From: Dictyobacter arantiisoli
GTDB lineage: Bacteria > Chloroflexota > Ktedonobacteria > Ktedonobacterales > Ktedonobacteraceae
Direction: 5' to 3'
DNA length: 64,000 bases
Assembly (NCBI RefSeq): GCF_008326305.1
Contig: NZ_BIXY01000001.1
Coordinates: forward strand, 62,001-126,000
Of this stretch, positions 36,187-45,277 are shown piece after piece. Below the pieces are notes generated by a model, which saw only the letters and a program-made list of their open reading frames with translations, did no database searches and was not told the DNA's origin. The stretch's first letter is position 1. The number at the start of each line of letters is the position of its first letter. The position numbers and the translations under genes are program-made.

Positions 36187-37179
36187 ATGGGAAATGACTC
36201 GATGCTGCCTTTGTTCGCACGCGTACAATCTGCCGCGACACAAATTCGCAGCAATGTTGCACGCATTATTATTGGTAAACTTGATGTTATCGATCTACTA
36301 CTGGTGGCTCTGTTAAGCGATGGACATGTATTGCTGGAAGATGTACCAGGCATGGGAAAGACGGTGCTCGCGAAAGCGCTTGCGCGTTCTCTGGGTGCGA
36401 CCTTTCAACGCGTTCAGGGCACGCCCGATCTTCTCCCCACTGATATTATCGGCGTGAGCTATTTTGATCAGAAACAAAATGAATTTATCTTTCGCGACGG
36501 CCCTATCTTTGCCCAGATCCTGCTGGTCGATGAAATCAATCGCACCACTCCGCGTACACAATCGGCCCTGCTCGAAGCAATGGCTGAACGCCAGGTGACG
36601 GTAGAACGCGCAAGCAAACAGCTACCAAAGCCATTTCTGGTCCTGGCTACTCAGAATCCAGTCGAGCTTGAAGGCACCTTCTCGCTACCCGAGGCACAGT
36701 TGGATCGCTTCTTGTTACGCGTAAAATTGGGCTATCCAGATGTAGAGGAAGAACAGGCAATCTTACACCGCTTTAAACAGGCCGAGCCTCTGGAGAGTTT
36801 GCAGCCGGTGGTCGATGCTCAGGAATTTAGCAGCTTACAAGAGGCTATTCGTCAGGTACAATGGCAGGATGAGGTTGAACGCTATCTACTGGCTATCGTG
36901 CGGGCAACACGCCATCATGACGCCATCCAATTGGGCGTTAGTCCGCGTGGAACCCTGGCACTCTATCGCGCCTGTGCAGCCTATGCTGCAATCCAGGGAC
37001 GGGATTTCGTGCAGCCAGATGATGTGAAATATCTGGCTCCCTTCGTACTGGGACATCGTATTCTGACCACGAATCGCAATCGGATGCGCGGTAAGCGAAC
37101 CGACGATGTGCTCACCGAAATACTTCAAGCTACGCCGGTGCCGGTAGAGACTATTGCGACGCCATCTATAACAAGGTAA
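36187..37179 (+). CDS. MoxR-family AAA+ ATPase
   Basis: This 330-residue ATPase has Walker A EDVPGMGKT near residue 56, Walker B ILLVDEINRTTPRTQSALLEAM near 115, sensor region LVLATQNPVE near 157 and LPEAQLDRFLLR near 170. The C-terminal lid has SPRGTLALYRA near 255 and HRILTTNR near 295. MoxR ATPases act as chaperones that mature or regulate partner complexes. The partner DUF58 gene starts 3 bases after the stop, the standard MoxR/DUF58 pairing. Confidence 0.93.
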   Translation: MGNDSMLPLFARVQSAATQIRSNVARIIIGKLDVIDLLLVALLSDGHVLLEDVPGMGKTVLAKALARSLGATFQRVQGTPDLLPTDIIGVSYFDQKQNEFIFRDGPIFAQILLVDEINRTTPRTQSALLEAMAERQVTVERASKQLPKPFLVLATQNPVELEGTFSLPEAQLDRFLLRVKLGYPDVEEEQAILHRFKQAEPLESLQPVVDAQEFSSLQEAIRQVQWQDEVERYLLAIVRATRHHDAIQLGVSPRGTLALYRACAAYAAIQGRDFVQPDDVKYLAPFVLGHRILTTNRNRMRGKRTDDVLTEILQATPVPVETIATPSITR

Positions 37180-37181
37180 GT

Positions 37182-38600
37182 ATGATGAACCTTGAACAGA
37201 AACCGCTAACCTTACTAGAGGAACATCGCCAGGTCCTCAAAAGACGTCGTCCCTGGTATTATCTGGCATTGGTATTGCTGCTACTCAGCGCACTGACCCG
37301 TGTGCCCTTTTTAATCCTGGCTGCGGCCTTTACGCTTCTGATTGGGATTGTGCCGGAACTCTGGTATCGCGCTGCCCAGCGGCATCTCCTGATACGCCAG
37401 CAGGTAGAGCAGCATCATCTCTTTTTTGGGGAACAGATGCGGCTCACGCTGACGATAGAGAATCGCAAATTGTTACCACTCCCCTGGCTCCAGATTGATG
37501 ATATAATCTCGCCGCCTCTCACCGTCACTGACAGGCGTGAGAAACGGCTCAGTACAATACGCCGTGATACTCTCACCAGTACCTGGCTCCTGTGGTCCTA
37601 TCAACGTGTCACACGCCGTTATCGGATGCTCTGTCATGCACGTGGCTTTCATCTCCTTGGTCCCATTCAGTTGCACAGTAGTGATCCCCTGGGCTGGTTA
37701 CAGCGTGAACTGATCGTGCCCGCGCACGAAACCTTGCTGGTCTATCCCTTGATTACGCGGCTTGAAAATCTCGGCCTCCCTTCGATATTTCCGATGGGTG
37801 ACCGGGTCGGGCGGCGCCAGCTCTTAGAAGATCCACTCTGGTTTGCGGGCAATCGTGAGTATCAACTCGGGGATGATCCTCGGCGCATCGATTGGAAGGC
37901 GACGGCTCGCGTGGGCAGCATGCGCAGCAAAATATATGAATCCACAACTGAGCGGCGCTTGCTGATCTTGCTGGATACCTGGACCTATAGCAAGGAATTA
38001 CAGAGCATGGATCTGGATCTGCAAGAGTTCGCGATCTCGGTCGCGGCCTCGCTGGCAACCTGGGGCCTGGACGAGGGCTATATGGTAGGATTGCTCACGA
38101 ACTGTGCAATGGTCACGACAGGCCATAGCTTCAGCAGTGAGATCAATACAGACCAGATTCTTACGACAACGGGGGGACAGAGCGCCAGTAGCCTGACCTT
38201 CTCACCACCTGGCGTCTCGCTCCCCTTTGCCAGCGATGATGCACACTACGAACAGATCCTCACTACCCTGGCTCGACTGCTCCCCACGGCGAATACGCCC
38301 ATCGAGCGCGTGCTTGAACTGGAAGATAATCTGTTCCCGGCAGGCACGACTGTGATGCTTATCAGCTCTATCAATACGCTCAACGAGACTGTGCTGGAGG
38401 ATTTGCGGATACGAGCAAAATCCGGCAATGCGATCAATCTCATGCTGATTGGCGATCTAGAGGCTGATAAGGAACTACTGGATACCGAGAATTTCCCAAC
38501 CTATACCTTGGGAGGAATGGAGAAATGGCATGCGCTTATTCAAGCCAGCGTTAACGGACAGGACGACGTTGCCAGCCCACATAGCCTCCAGATGGATTGA
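37182..38600 (+). CDS. DUF58 protein, MoxR partner
   Basis: The 472-residue protein has two N-terminal membrane helices near residues 28-65 (YYLALVLLLLSALTRVPFLILAAAFTLLIG). Later it has the DUF58 core GDDPRRIDWKATARVGSMRSKIYE near 228, followed by a von Willebrand A-like segment RRLLILLDTW near 258. The DxSxS-like metal site is only weakly visible. DUF58/MoxR pairs act at the membrane (family knowledge), but the specific process is unknown. It starts 3 bases after moxR; the downstream frame begins 70 bases before its stop. Confidence 0.9.
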   Translation: MMNLEQKPLTLLEEHRQVLKRRRPWYYLALVLLLLSALTRVPFLILAAAFTLLIGIVPELWYRAAQRHLLIRQQVEQHHLFFGEQMRLTLTIENRKLLPLPWLQIDDIISPPLTVTDRREKRLSTIRRDTLTSTWLLWSYQRVTRRYRMLCHARGFHLLGPIQLHSSDPLGWLQRELIVPAHETLLVYPLITRLENLGLPSIFPMGDRVGRRQLLEDPLWFAGNREYQLGDDPRRIDWKATARVGSMRSKIYESTTERRLLILLDTWTYSKELQSMDLDLQEFAISVAASLATWGLDEGYMVGLLTNCAMVTTGHSFSSEINTDQILTTTGGQSASSLTFSPPGVSLPFASDDAHYEQILTTLARLLPTANTPIERVLELEDNLFPAGTTVMLISSINTLNETVLEDLRIRAKSGNAINLMLIGDLEADKELLDTENFPTYTLGGMEKWHALIQASVNGQDDVASPHSLQMD

Positions 38601-40089
38601 GATCCTGGCGATCCCGCTCACTTCCGCTCTGATGGAGACGCAGGCGCTGTTCCTGCTGATCAGCCTGTTTACGACCCAGATAATGGGAACGGTCGATGCT
38701 ATCGGCACGAACAGTATTCTCTGCATCCTGCTCTTCTTTCACTGGTGGGCGATGTGGAGAGAGGCACGCAATCAACGCCGTGGTATCCAGATCGATCCGA
38801 CCAGGCGCTTTCCCTTTACGTCTGTTGATGTCGTAGCAATCGTGCTGGCGCTGGCAGTATTTGGGGTGACGCACATCTCTGATGAGGGCTATCTGGTAAC
38901 GGTTCTGGTCGGGATTGTGCTGATTGGCTGGGCCTGGAAACGCGGCATTGATCGCACGCGTGCAGGCTATGATGAAGACCACATTATCCTCTGGTTTAAG
39001 ATCGGCTTTGGGATACTGCTCTTCATTATGTTCTTCTCCCTGCTCGGGAAGGCAGATCATACCGATAATGCCTTTGATGCCAGCGATCAATTGCTGCGCA
39101 ACCTGCCGATCTTTTTCCTCTCAGGCTTTATCGCGCTCTCCTACACGCGCATAGCTGCGATCCGTCAGGAGCGTGAGCGTCAACAGCTTCCACTTAAAAT
39201 GGCGGGCACCAATCGCTGGCTCACCACCCTGACTATCACCTGGATACTCTTGATCCTCGCCAGCATTGGCACCGAATTTTTACCAGCAGCATTACTCATC
39301 ACGCTTCTCACACCTCTCTGGCTGGTATCAGGTTTTCTCATCCAGATTCTATTCACGGTCCTGGGATGGCTCACCTACCTCATTGCGCTGGGCCTCGCCC
39401 TGCTGATCGCCCTGCTCGCACGTCTCTTTCCCGGAGGAAGTATCTCGCAAGGTCCAGCCAAACTCTCGCGTCCGCCCGCTTCCACACCGCCCCCGGTAGA
39501 CAACTTATCGGTCCTGATATTCCATATCTTGCTGGTGATTGCAGCGATTGCTTTGCTGATTGGTCTGGCAATGTATGTGCAAAAGCATCGCAGACGGTCG
39601 AAAGGTGATATGCAAGAGGAGGAGGAGATACGAGAGGGACTAAACGCCGCTCAGATCCGCAAAGAGCGTCGTCAGCAACGCCAACAATCCCAACCGACAA
39701 CCGGAGCATTGATCGAAGCAGATCCTGATTCTGCCCGCGCCCGCTATCGTGCCTTTCTACGTACGATGGCAGAGAAAGATGAGCATCTGGCCCGCCAGCC
39801 AGACGAGACGCCCGCTGAATATCAACAGCGTTTCCTGATCGAGACAGGCTATAAACTCCCTGCGGCAACAGAAGAGGATGTACCAACGGATGCGACAATT
39901 CTGACCAGCCTGACACAGGCCTATACCCGGGAACGCTACGGTGGAAGGCAAACGCAGCCAGAGCAGCGGCAGTATCTGCATCAATGGGTTCCCCATCTCT
40001 TGCAGCGCCTGAGCGCCTATCTGGCAGTCACACCCAAAACCATTACTCATCGTCCCTATCAAGCCTCACGTTGGGGCGAAGATGAATAA
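38530..40089 (+). CDS. Multi-pass membrane protein with C-terminal DUF4129 domain
   Basis: This 519-residue protein overlaps the DUF58 gene by 71 bases; GGAG at 38519-38522 lies 7 bases before the chosen ATG. About eight hydrophobic segments fill residues 25-375, interrupted by a short proline-rich loop (SRPPASTPPPVDN) near 318. The final 140 residues are basic and acidic, with RARYRAFLRTMAEKDEHLARQPDETPAEYQQRF near 400, the DUF4129 pattern usual at the C-terminus of transglutaminase-like proteins in MoxR operons. No transglutaminase core is visible here. It probably works with the two upstream genes at the membrane. Confidence 0.8.
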   Translation: MRLFKPALTDRTTLPAHIASRWIEILAIPLTSALMETQALFLLISLFTTQIMGTVDAIGTNSILCILLFFHWWAMWREARNQRRGIQIDPTRRFPFTSVDVVAIVLALAVFGVTHISDEGYLVTVLVGIVLIGWAWKRGIDRTRAGYDEDHIILWFKIGFGILLFIMFFSLLGKADHTDNAFDASDQLLRNLPIFFLSGFIALSYTRIAAIRQERERQQLPLKMAGTNRWLTTLTITWILLILASIGTEFLPAALLITLLTPLWLVSGFLIQILFTVLGWLTYLIALGLALLIALLARLFPGGSISQGPAKLSRPPASTPPPVDNLSVLIFHILLVIAAIALLIGLAMYVQKHRRRSKGDMQEEEEIREGLNAAQIRKERRQQRQQSQPTTGALIEADPDSARARYRAFLRTMAEKDEHLARQPDETPAEYQQRFLIETGYKLPAATEEDVPTDATILTSLTQAYTRERYGGRQTQPEQRQYLHQWVPHLLQRLSAYLAVTPKTITHRPYQASRWGEDE

Positions 40090-40100
40090 TCGCAGCAAAA

Positions 40101-40148
40101 TGGCCTCAGAGGCTGAATGGGAGGTATACCATTCAGCCTCTGAGGCCA
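40101..40148. terminator. Perfect 20-bp hairpin between convergent operons
   Basis: TGGCCTCAGAGGCTGAATGG at 40101 pairs exactly with 40129-40148, with an 8-base loop. It lies just after the DUF4129 stop and before the leftward small gene and may end transcription from both sides. There is no T-run. Confidence 0.55.
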
Positions 40149-40192
40149 CAACTGCCTATCGGTCAGGATGCTTTACGCTTGCGTGCCGCTTT

Positions 40193-40387
40193 CTAGGAGG
40201 GCTTCATCTGTGCTTCATCTGCCGGACTGGATGCAGTGGCGCGATTATAATCCTCAACCGAGCTTATATATAATCCGTACAGACACTCAAGTTCCTGGAC
40301 TGAAACCGCACGCTGCCCGGCCTGAATAAACTCATACCATGTATCTTGCATCGCTTGATAAGCATTATCTAGCTCAGCCTGAGTCAT
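40193..40387 (-). CDS. Small hypothetical protein downstream of the Rad52-like gene
   Basis: The 64-residue, mostly helical and acidic protein begins MTQAELDNAYQAMQDTWYEF and ends with a polar tail. It starts 11 bases after the Rad52-like stop on the same strand, with GAGGAAG upstream of its ATG, so it is probably translated from the same mRNA. No domain recognised. A role with the annealing protein is only suggested by position. Confidence 0.6.
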   Translation of the reverse strand: MTQAELDNAYQAMQDTWYEFIQAGQRAVSVQELECLYGLYISSVEDYNRATASSPADEAQMKPS

Positions 40388-40398
40388 AATAATCTTCC

Positions 40399-43300
40399 TC
40401 AGGAAGCCTTGGGATGTTGTTTGGACTCCCTGTACTCTGCGGTCAACTGTTGAATCATCTTTCTGGCTCCCTGAAAGCTCAAGGTATCCAGATCTTCAGG
40501 TGCGGGCTTATTCAGATGCTCGGATAACTTACGAATACTCGCCACCTGCTGCTCGGTCGCATTGGTGGGCACATCGGCATCCCCTGCACGATTAGTATTG
40601 CCATTGTTACCGACATGGTTATGACTATTGCTATTGGTAGCCGCCGTCATAGCAGATCGCACCGCAACAAAGGTTGAACCATTACTGGTATTCGTGCTGC
40701 TGCTAGTGCCTGGATTGGTAACTGGTTGGCGCTCGACCGGGCTATCGACAATGCGATGTGCCTCTTCCCATTCATCGCCCGTAAACTGCGTGCCATATCC
40801 CAGTGCAGCCAATGCACGGCCAATCGCGCCTGTTTCAGCCTTCTCAATAAAATCTGGAAAGCTCGCCGCCGACTCAGATTTGGTTCCGGTCGCCATACCG
40901 CCCACCCCATCTCTGACGGTCGCACGAAATACACAAAAGCCTTTGGCCTGCTTCATAATTTTCTCGCTTCGTCGACGCTCTGCATTCCACACAAACGCCT
41001 CTTCCTGTGTATCGCGGTCCAGGTCAAGATGCAGCATCTCTGTCTCGATCATGCCTTGCGGGAAAACAGAGCGAAACCATACTAAACGCCACTGGACTGG
41101 CAGATAGTCCTTAGAAGTTTGACCACTACGAATGTAGGGTAGATAGCCGACGAGTTGTCAATTGACACTTTTCCGACTACCCCCCCCCGAACCGTGCTTG
41201 CGACTTTCATCGCACACAGCTCTCCAGTATCGCTATTTCATGTGTTTGATAGTTTATCGTGTCATTGGTCGTCCTGCATGAACGTCTTCGTGACACGTTC
41301 GACAAAGAATGAGGGTTTTCCGCTGTCGGGTCGCCATTTTTTGCACCCATAATGGTTTTTCGCGTCCCGTGTATTCGTTGAGGTCTTTCAGTGCTCTGAT
41401 ATGGTGGACCTGGATGTTTTCCTTGTTTCCGCATAATTCACAAGTATCCATCAATAGTCTCTGTATCAATTCTGATGTTCCCCACCAATTACTGCGGTCT
41501 TTATCCTCTAAGATTGCCTTTGGATTCCGTATTAATGGAATCCCACCCCATTTTGCTACAATTGGCTCTTTTCCCTCTCTTGGTGTGATTACGATTAGCC
41601 CTTTATAGGCTTTTCCTTCCACATCATGAGTTGTCCCATATTTTCTGTACACTTTGTTTACAGACATCCTGTGTTTGTGTGCCAGCGTTTTGGTTAGGGA
41701 TATTTCCATGGTCCATTTTAGTTTACTTAATGCACCAATGTTCTGCGCCATTTGATAGTAATTGACGATACCTCGATATTCAAGCTGATAGGTTGACACG
41801 ATTGTATGATCAGTGTCGTTTGTCAGTTCTTTTCGGTGTATTGCCTTTCCATCCTTTTTGTAGCGATTACACTTTTCTTCTATGATGTCTCTTGGTACGA
41901 TGAGAGCAATTCCTCCGTTAATACCTCGTCGTGTGATCTTTCCTCGATTGGTTTGGTATGTCACACGCTTACTATCTTCTTGGAGCGTCTTGATCTCATA
42001 TCCTAAGAACCTTGCAGCTTCGCTTCTCGCATTTGTGATAAGCGTTTTGGATTTTGATAACTCCAGCTTGAGTTCATCACGTAAGTACTTCTCTAGCTGT
42101 TGTTTGATATCCTCTGCCTCTTCCTTTGATCCGACGAATCCTAGAAGGAAATCATCGGCATATCGTACATATTTGAGACGTCGATAGTTTGGATCTTTGG
42201 GATCAATGGAGGGCATGTTGTGAAGTTGTTGCTTCACTTCTTGCGCTTCTTTGATTTTCCCTTTTTTCAGAAGCCTGCGGTAATGTCCCTTTACTCTTTC
42301 GTAATCAGGACTCATCCTCTTTTTGGCTCCTTTTGTGTAATTTGGGATGAGAACCGTTTCCACAAATTGATCTAATTTGTCCAAGTAGATATTGGATAGT
42401 AGAGGACTGAGTATTCCACCTTGTGGGGTTCCACTTAGTGTTTTGTTGAATTTCCAATCTTCAAGATATCCTGCTTCTAGCAGTCCACTGACGAGCTTGA
42501 TGAATCTTCCATCATCAATTTTCTCTTTCAGTATTGATAGCAATAGATTGTGATCTAATGCATCAAAACACTGAGAGATATCTCCCTCGATGAACCATGT
42601 TGTACCTAACCATGTGTAATGTATGTCTTGTAATGCCGTATGACATCCTCTTTCAGGTCGAAACCCATGAGAATTATTGCTAAATTGTGGTTCATAATAT
42701 GCCTCTAGTATGAGTCGTATTACTTCCTGTATTAGCTTGTCTGACCATGTTGGCATTCCGAGTGGCCTTACTTTTCCGGTTTTCTTCGGTATATAAGTCC
42801 TTCGTGCTGGATTCCATCGATACTTTTCATTTCGAATTGCCTCTATGATGGTATCTATTTTATCCAGTGACATCCCATCGGGCGTTTCCTTAGTAACTCC
42901 AGGTGTCATTGCACCTTTGTTCCGATAGATTTTTCCGTAGGCGGTTAAGTACAATTCTTGGTTGAATAGTAATTTGTAGACACGTTCTAGTGGCAAACCT
43001 TTTTTGCCTCGCTCATGAATGAGCCCTTGAATAGTTTCGGCATTACGCATCTCACGTACCTTTCTATTTGTGACTCAGCGATACCTGCCCTGCTTGCCTT
43101 TATCAAGGGCAAGCTCTGGCCCTCCTTCGAGGGCTGCCCCTTCGCCATGTGAACAGCTTTCCCGTTCTCGGACTACTATGGGGGCTCCGTCACCATAGGA
43201 CTCGCGTCCCTTAGGCGATCCCACCTTTACACTCACTGAACGTTTAAGTACGTTTAGGTGCCCATTCCGTTCCCTTACCCCATGTCACTCATGGGTACTC

Positions 43301-43682
43301 ATTACAGAGAGCATTCCGTATCCATACAAATCTGATACGTTTTGCAATGTCATCGTCTCAGGTATGCTACGATGGGTGCACCTTTTCACCGTTGGGAACT
43401 TGGGTTTAACCAATTCGGGTTTCACCATGCGTACAGGACTTGCGAAGCGTGGATCGTACATACCTTCTATTCACCTTCGCTTTAATGACAGGCTGTTGTC
43501 CTCTTTGAGTTTCCTCTCTAAGTAAGCCATCGTCCTAGAGGTTATTGCTCTCAACCTCTCCATCTTTTGATGGTATTCTAGTGAGTGCCGAAGTGGCGCG
43601 CTTGTATCAGATGTTCATTGGGATGAAACACACGGGTTGGTGCTTGCTCTTCCTGAACTTGCCCTGTGGTTTGATCGTTCAT
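40399..43682 (-). CDS. Rad52/Sak-like annealing protein gene split by a group II intron (exons 43602-43682 and 40399-41133)
   Basis: Exon 1 runs leftward from ATG 43682 (AAGGAG 6 bases upstream) and encodes 27 residues ending PNEHLIQ. Exon 2 from 41133 continues IRSGQTSKDYLPVQWRLVWF, keeping the frame, giving a 271-residue protein. The core has TVRDGVGGMATGTKSESAAS and EKAETGAIGRALAALGYGTQF, features of Rad52/Sak-like single-strand annealing proteins (moderate certainty). A Thr/Asn/Ser-rich linker follows, then a C-terminal helical region (ATEQQVASIRKLSEHLNK). Without splicing, exon 1 runs into intron stop codons, while an internal ATG at 41052 could give a truncated protein of 217 residues. 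The intron insertion is exactly between codons 27 and 28. Confidence 0.75.
41189..41222 (-). ncRNA. Group II intron domain V
   Basis: The 34-nt minus-strand sequence starts GAGC, includes the AGC triad and the GAAA tetraloop in GAUGAAAGUC, and ends CACGGUUC. This length and layout is typical of the catalytic hairpin. It lies 31 bases beyond the reverse transcriptase stop and 55 bases before the intron end. Confidence 0.93.
41254..43050 (-). CDS. ltrA: Group II intron reverse transcriptase/maturase with HNH endonuclease
   Basis: This 598-residue protein has all parts of a mobile intron protein. RT blocks include RRTYIPKKTGKVRPLGMPTWSDK near 83, FRPERGCHTAL near 130, WFIEGDISQCFDALDH near 150, SGTPQGGILSPLLSNIYLD near 205 and catalytic YADDFLLGF near 295. 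A maturase X domain with TYQLEYRGIVNYYQMA near 430 comes next. The C-terminal HNH nuclease has CELCGNKENIQVHHI near 535 and CRTCHEDVHAG near 580 with two CxxC pairs. Nothing is missing, so the intron looks mobile and splicing-competent. The protein assists splicing and target-primed insertion (family knowledge). Confidence 0.96.
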   Translation of the reverse strand: MRNAETIQGLIHERGKKGLPLERVYKLLFNQELYLTAYGKIYRNKGAMTPGVTKETPDGMSLDKIDTIIEAIRNEKYRWNPARRTYIPKKTGKVRPLGMPTWSDKLIQEVIRLILEAYYEPQFSNNSHGFRPERGCHTALQDIHYTWLGTTWFIEGDISQCFDALDHNLLLSILKEKIDDGRFIKLVSGLLEAGYLEDWKFNKTLSGTPQGGILSPLLSNIYLDKLDQFVETVLIPNYTKGAKKRMSPDYERVKGHYRRLLKKGKIKEAQEVKQQLHNMPSIDPKDPNYRRLKYVRYADDFLLGFVGSKEEAEDIKQQLEKYLRDELKLELSKSKTLITNARSEAARFLGYEIKTLQEDSKRVTYQTNRGKITRRGINGGIALIVPRDIIEEKCNRYKKDGKAIHRKELTNDTDHTIVSTYQLEYRGIVNYYQMAQNIGALSKLKWTMEISLTKTLAHKHRMSVNKVYRKYGTTHDVEGKAYKGLIVITPREGKEPIVAKWGGIPLIRNPKAILEDKDRSNWWGTSELIQRLLMDTCELCGNKENIQVHHIRALKDLNEYTGREKPLWVQKMATRQRKTLILCRTCHEDVHAGRPMTR

Positions 43683-44189
43683 GCTCTGCTCCTTTTCGAA
43701 AATTTGTTCTATTGATTTTAGAACACTGGATCTAACTTGTCAAGTTTCAGCCTATATCATTTTGTATCAGACAATAAAACTATTCTTTTCCAGGTACAAA
43801 AAAGTGGTAGTAAACAAGGGAGCATTATTACTAGCAAATCTACGTATCACCTCACTAAAAAACCTGGCGAGGGACAAAAAAAGAGACTTTTTTGTCCCTA
43901 CTCTATACTGTCAATGAAGCACAAACTTTATAGTCTCACAGTTATATCTGGAGTAGAGAGAAGGCATATTTTCGTCAACAGCTATCCCTGGAGTCTGGGA
44001 GTTTGCGCGTAGTAAAAGGACTGCAATCCGTCAACCTGTACACGGAAGGGTGCTCAAAAACCCATCATATCCTTATGTTTACAGGTCCAGACAAGCGTAC
44101 TGGCATACAACAGACGGTCATAGTTAACACAGTGATACTTTGTGGATGCTTAGCAAGAAGACGTTGCGAAATAAAAGGAGATGTTCTCA
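43683..44189. promoter_or_regulatory. Divergent region between the Rad52-like and metalloprotease genes
   Basis: No gene is convincing in this 500-base gap. It holds a hairpin pairing AGGGACAAAAAA at 43870 with TTTTTTGTCCCT at 43888; its symmetrical A and T runs could work in either direction. Promoters for both flanking genes must be here but were not assignable. Confidence 0.45.
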
Positions 44190-45275
44190 ATGAAACTGAC
44201 AACCGTTCAGCGTTATATCCTCCCCCCACACATGTTGACCGCCCTGGCTCAACATGGTAGTCCCGAACAGCGCGCCATCGCGTTACATATGCTGGGACAT
44301 GATCATTCCATTCGGACGGTGCGGATGGTGCAGGGCTTACAGGTCAACCATCATCATCTGAGTGTCCAGGCGTCCATCAACGCTGAGGGTGCCCTGCATC
44401 GGGTTATCTACGATGATCATGGAACCATGGATCTTCCTGGTGAGTGCGTGCGTGTAGAGGGCCAGCATGCCATTGGGGATGTTGCCGCCAATGAAGCCTA
44501 TGACGCCCTGGGCTGGACCCATGCCCTCTATCTCCAGGTCTACGGCCGCAACTCAATCAATGATGCCGGACAACCCCTCGATGCCTCCGTACATTATGGT
44601 ACCCAGTATAATAATGCCTTCTGGGATGGTGAACGCATGATCTTTGGCGATGGTGATAATCAGCTCTTCAATCGCTTCACCTGCGCCATCGACGTTATCG
44701 GCCACGAACTGACTCACGGTGTGACAGAAGATGAGTCGCATCTCGCCTATGTCGGTCAATCGGGATCGCTGAACGAATCCATTTCCGACGTCTTTGGTTC
44801 ACTGGTCAAACAATACTCACACCAGCAGACAGCCGAGCAAGCTGACTGGTTGATTGGGCACGGTCTCTTCACGGATAAGATTCAAGGTGAGGCGCTACGC
44901 TCCCTCAAAGCCCCCGGCACGGCCTATGATGATCCCTTGCTGGGTCGTGATCCACAACCAGCACATATGGACCACTATATGCATACGGTCGAAGATAATG
45001 GCGGTGTCCATATCAACTCGGGCATTCCGAATCATGTTTTCTATCTTGTAGCGACCAGAATTGGTGGCTTCGCCTGGGAGAAAGCTGGACGCATCTGGTA
45101 TGAAACCCTGCGCGATCCAGGCCTGCGCCCAACCGCCAACTTCCGCATGTTCGCACGATTAACGATGGCTAACGCTGAGCGCATGTTTGGCTCCAATAGC
45201 CGCGAATTAGCAGCCGTTCACGAGGCATGGACACAGGTTGGCGTCCAGATCCCCGCCTTTGCGAAGGAATACTAA
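44190..45275 (+). CDS. M4-family (thermolysin-like) metalloprotease, protealysin type
   Basis: ATG 44190 (361 residues) has AAAGGAG at 44174-44180; an ATG at 44181 abuts that site. HELTH at residues 172-176 and NESISDVFG near 196 provide the zinc ligands and catalytic glutamate of M4 peptidases. An N-terminal segment of about 50 residues (YILPPHMLTALAQHGSPEQRAIALHML) resembles the short protealysin-type propeptide (PPxML motif). HVDGGVHINSGIPNHVF-like near 275 and a C-terminal helical domain are present. No signal peptide is visible, as in protealysin-type proteins that may act or mature unusually. The next gene, 2 bases away, matches the emfourin inhibitor family. Confidence 0.94.
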   Translation: MKLTTVQRYILPPHMLTALAQHGSPEQRAIALHMLGHDHSIRTVRMVQGLQVNHHHLSVQASINAEGALHRVIYDDHGTMDLPGECVRVEGQHAIGDVAANEAYDALGWTHALYLQVYGRNSINDAGQPLDASVHYGTQYNNAFWDGERMIFGDGDNQLFNRFTCAIDVIGHELTHGVTEDESHLAYVGQSGSLNESISDVFGSLVKQYSHQQTAEQADWLIGHGLFTDKIQGEALRSLKAPGTAYDDPLLGRDPQPAHMDHYMHTVEDNGGVHINSGIPNHVFYLVATRIGGFAWEKAGRIWYETLRDPGLRPTANFRMFARLTMANAERMFGSNSRELAAVHEAWTQVGVQIPAFAKEY

Positions 45276-45277
45276 GC

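Larger units (their letters stand above)
41134..43601 (-). mobile_element. Group II intron with intron-encoded protein
   Basis: The 2468-bp element lies on the minus strand within the Rad52-like gene. Evidence: a 34-nt domain V at 41189-41222; a domain VI-like stem (GGGUAG with CUACCC) ending CUAC at 41134; a reverse transcriptase in the domain IV position; and an EBS1 candidate TTGTAT (43324-43329, minus strand) complementary to the last six exon-1 bases ATACAA (IBS1). The first bases are GCGCG instead of the usual GUGYG, so position 2 differs. About 550 bases before the protein gene would form domains I-III. No target duplication is expected for retrohoming. Boundaries are inferred from these signals and restored protein frame. 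Confidence 0.88.

Noticed and set aside
38551-39090. Antisense frame of 179 codons opposite the DUF4129 membrane protein
   Set aside because: It mirrors the coding strand of a well-supported membrane-protein gene; no ribosome site and no recognised motif.
44003-44260. 85-codon frame upstream of and overlapping the M4 gene
   Set aside because: No ribosome site and it overlaps the well-supported protease start in another frame.
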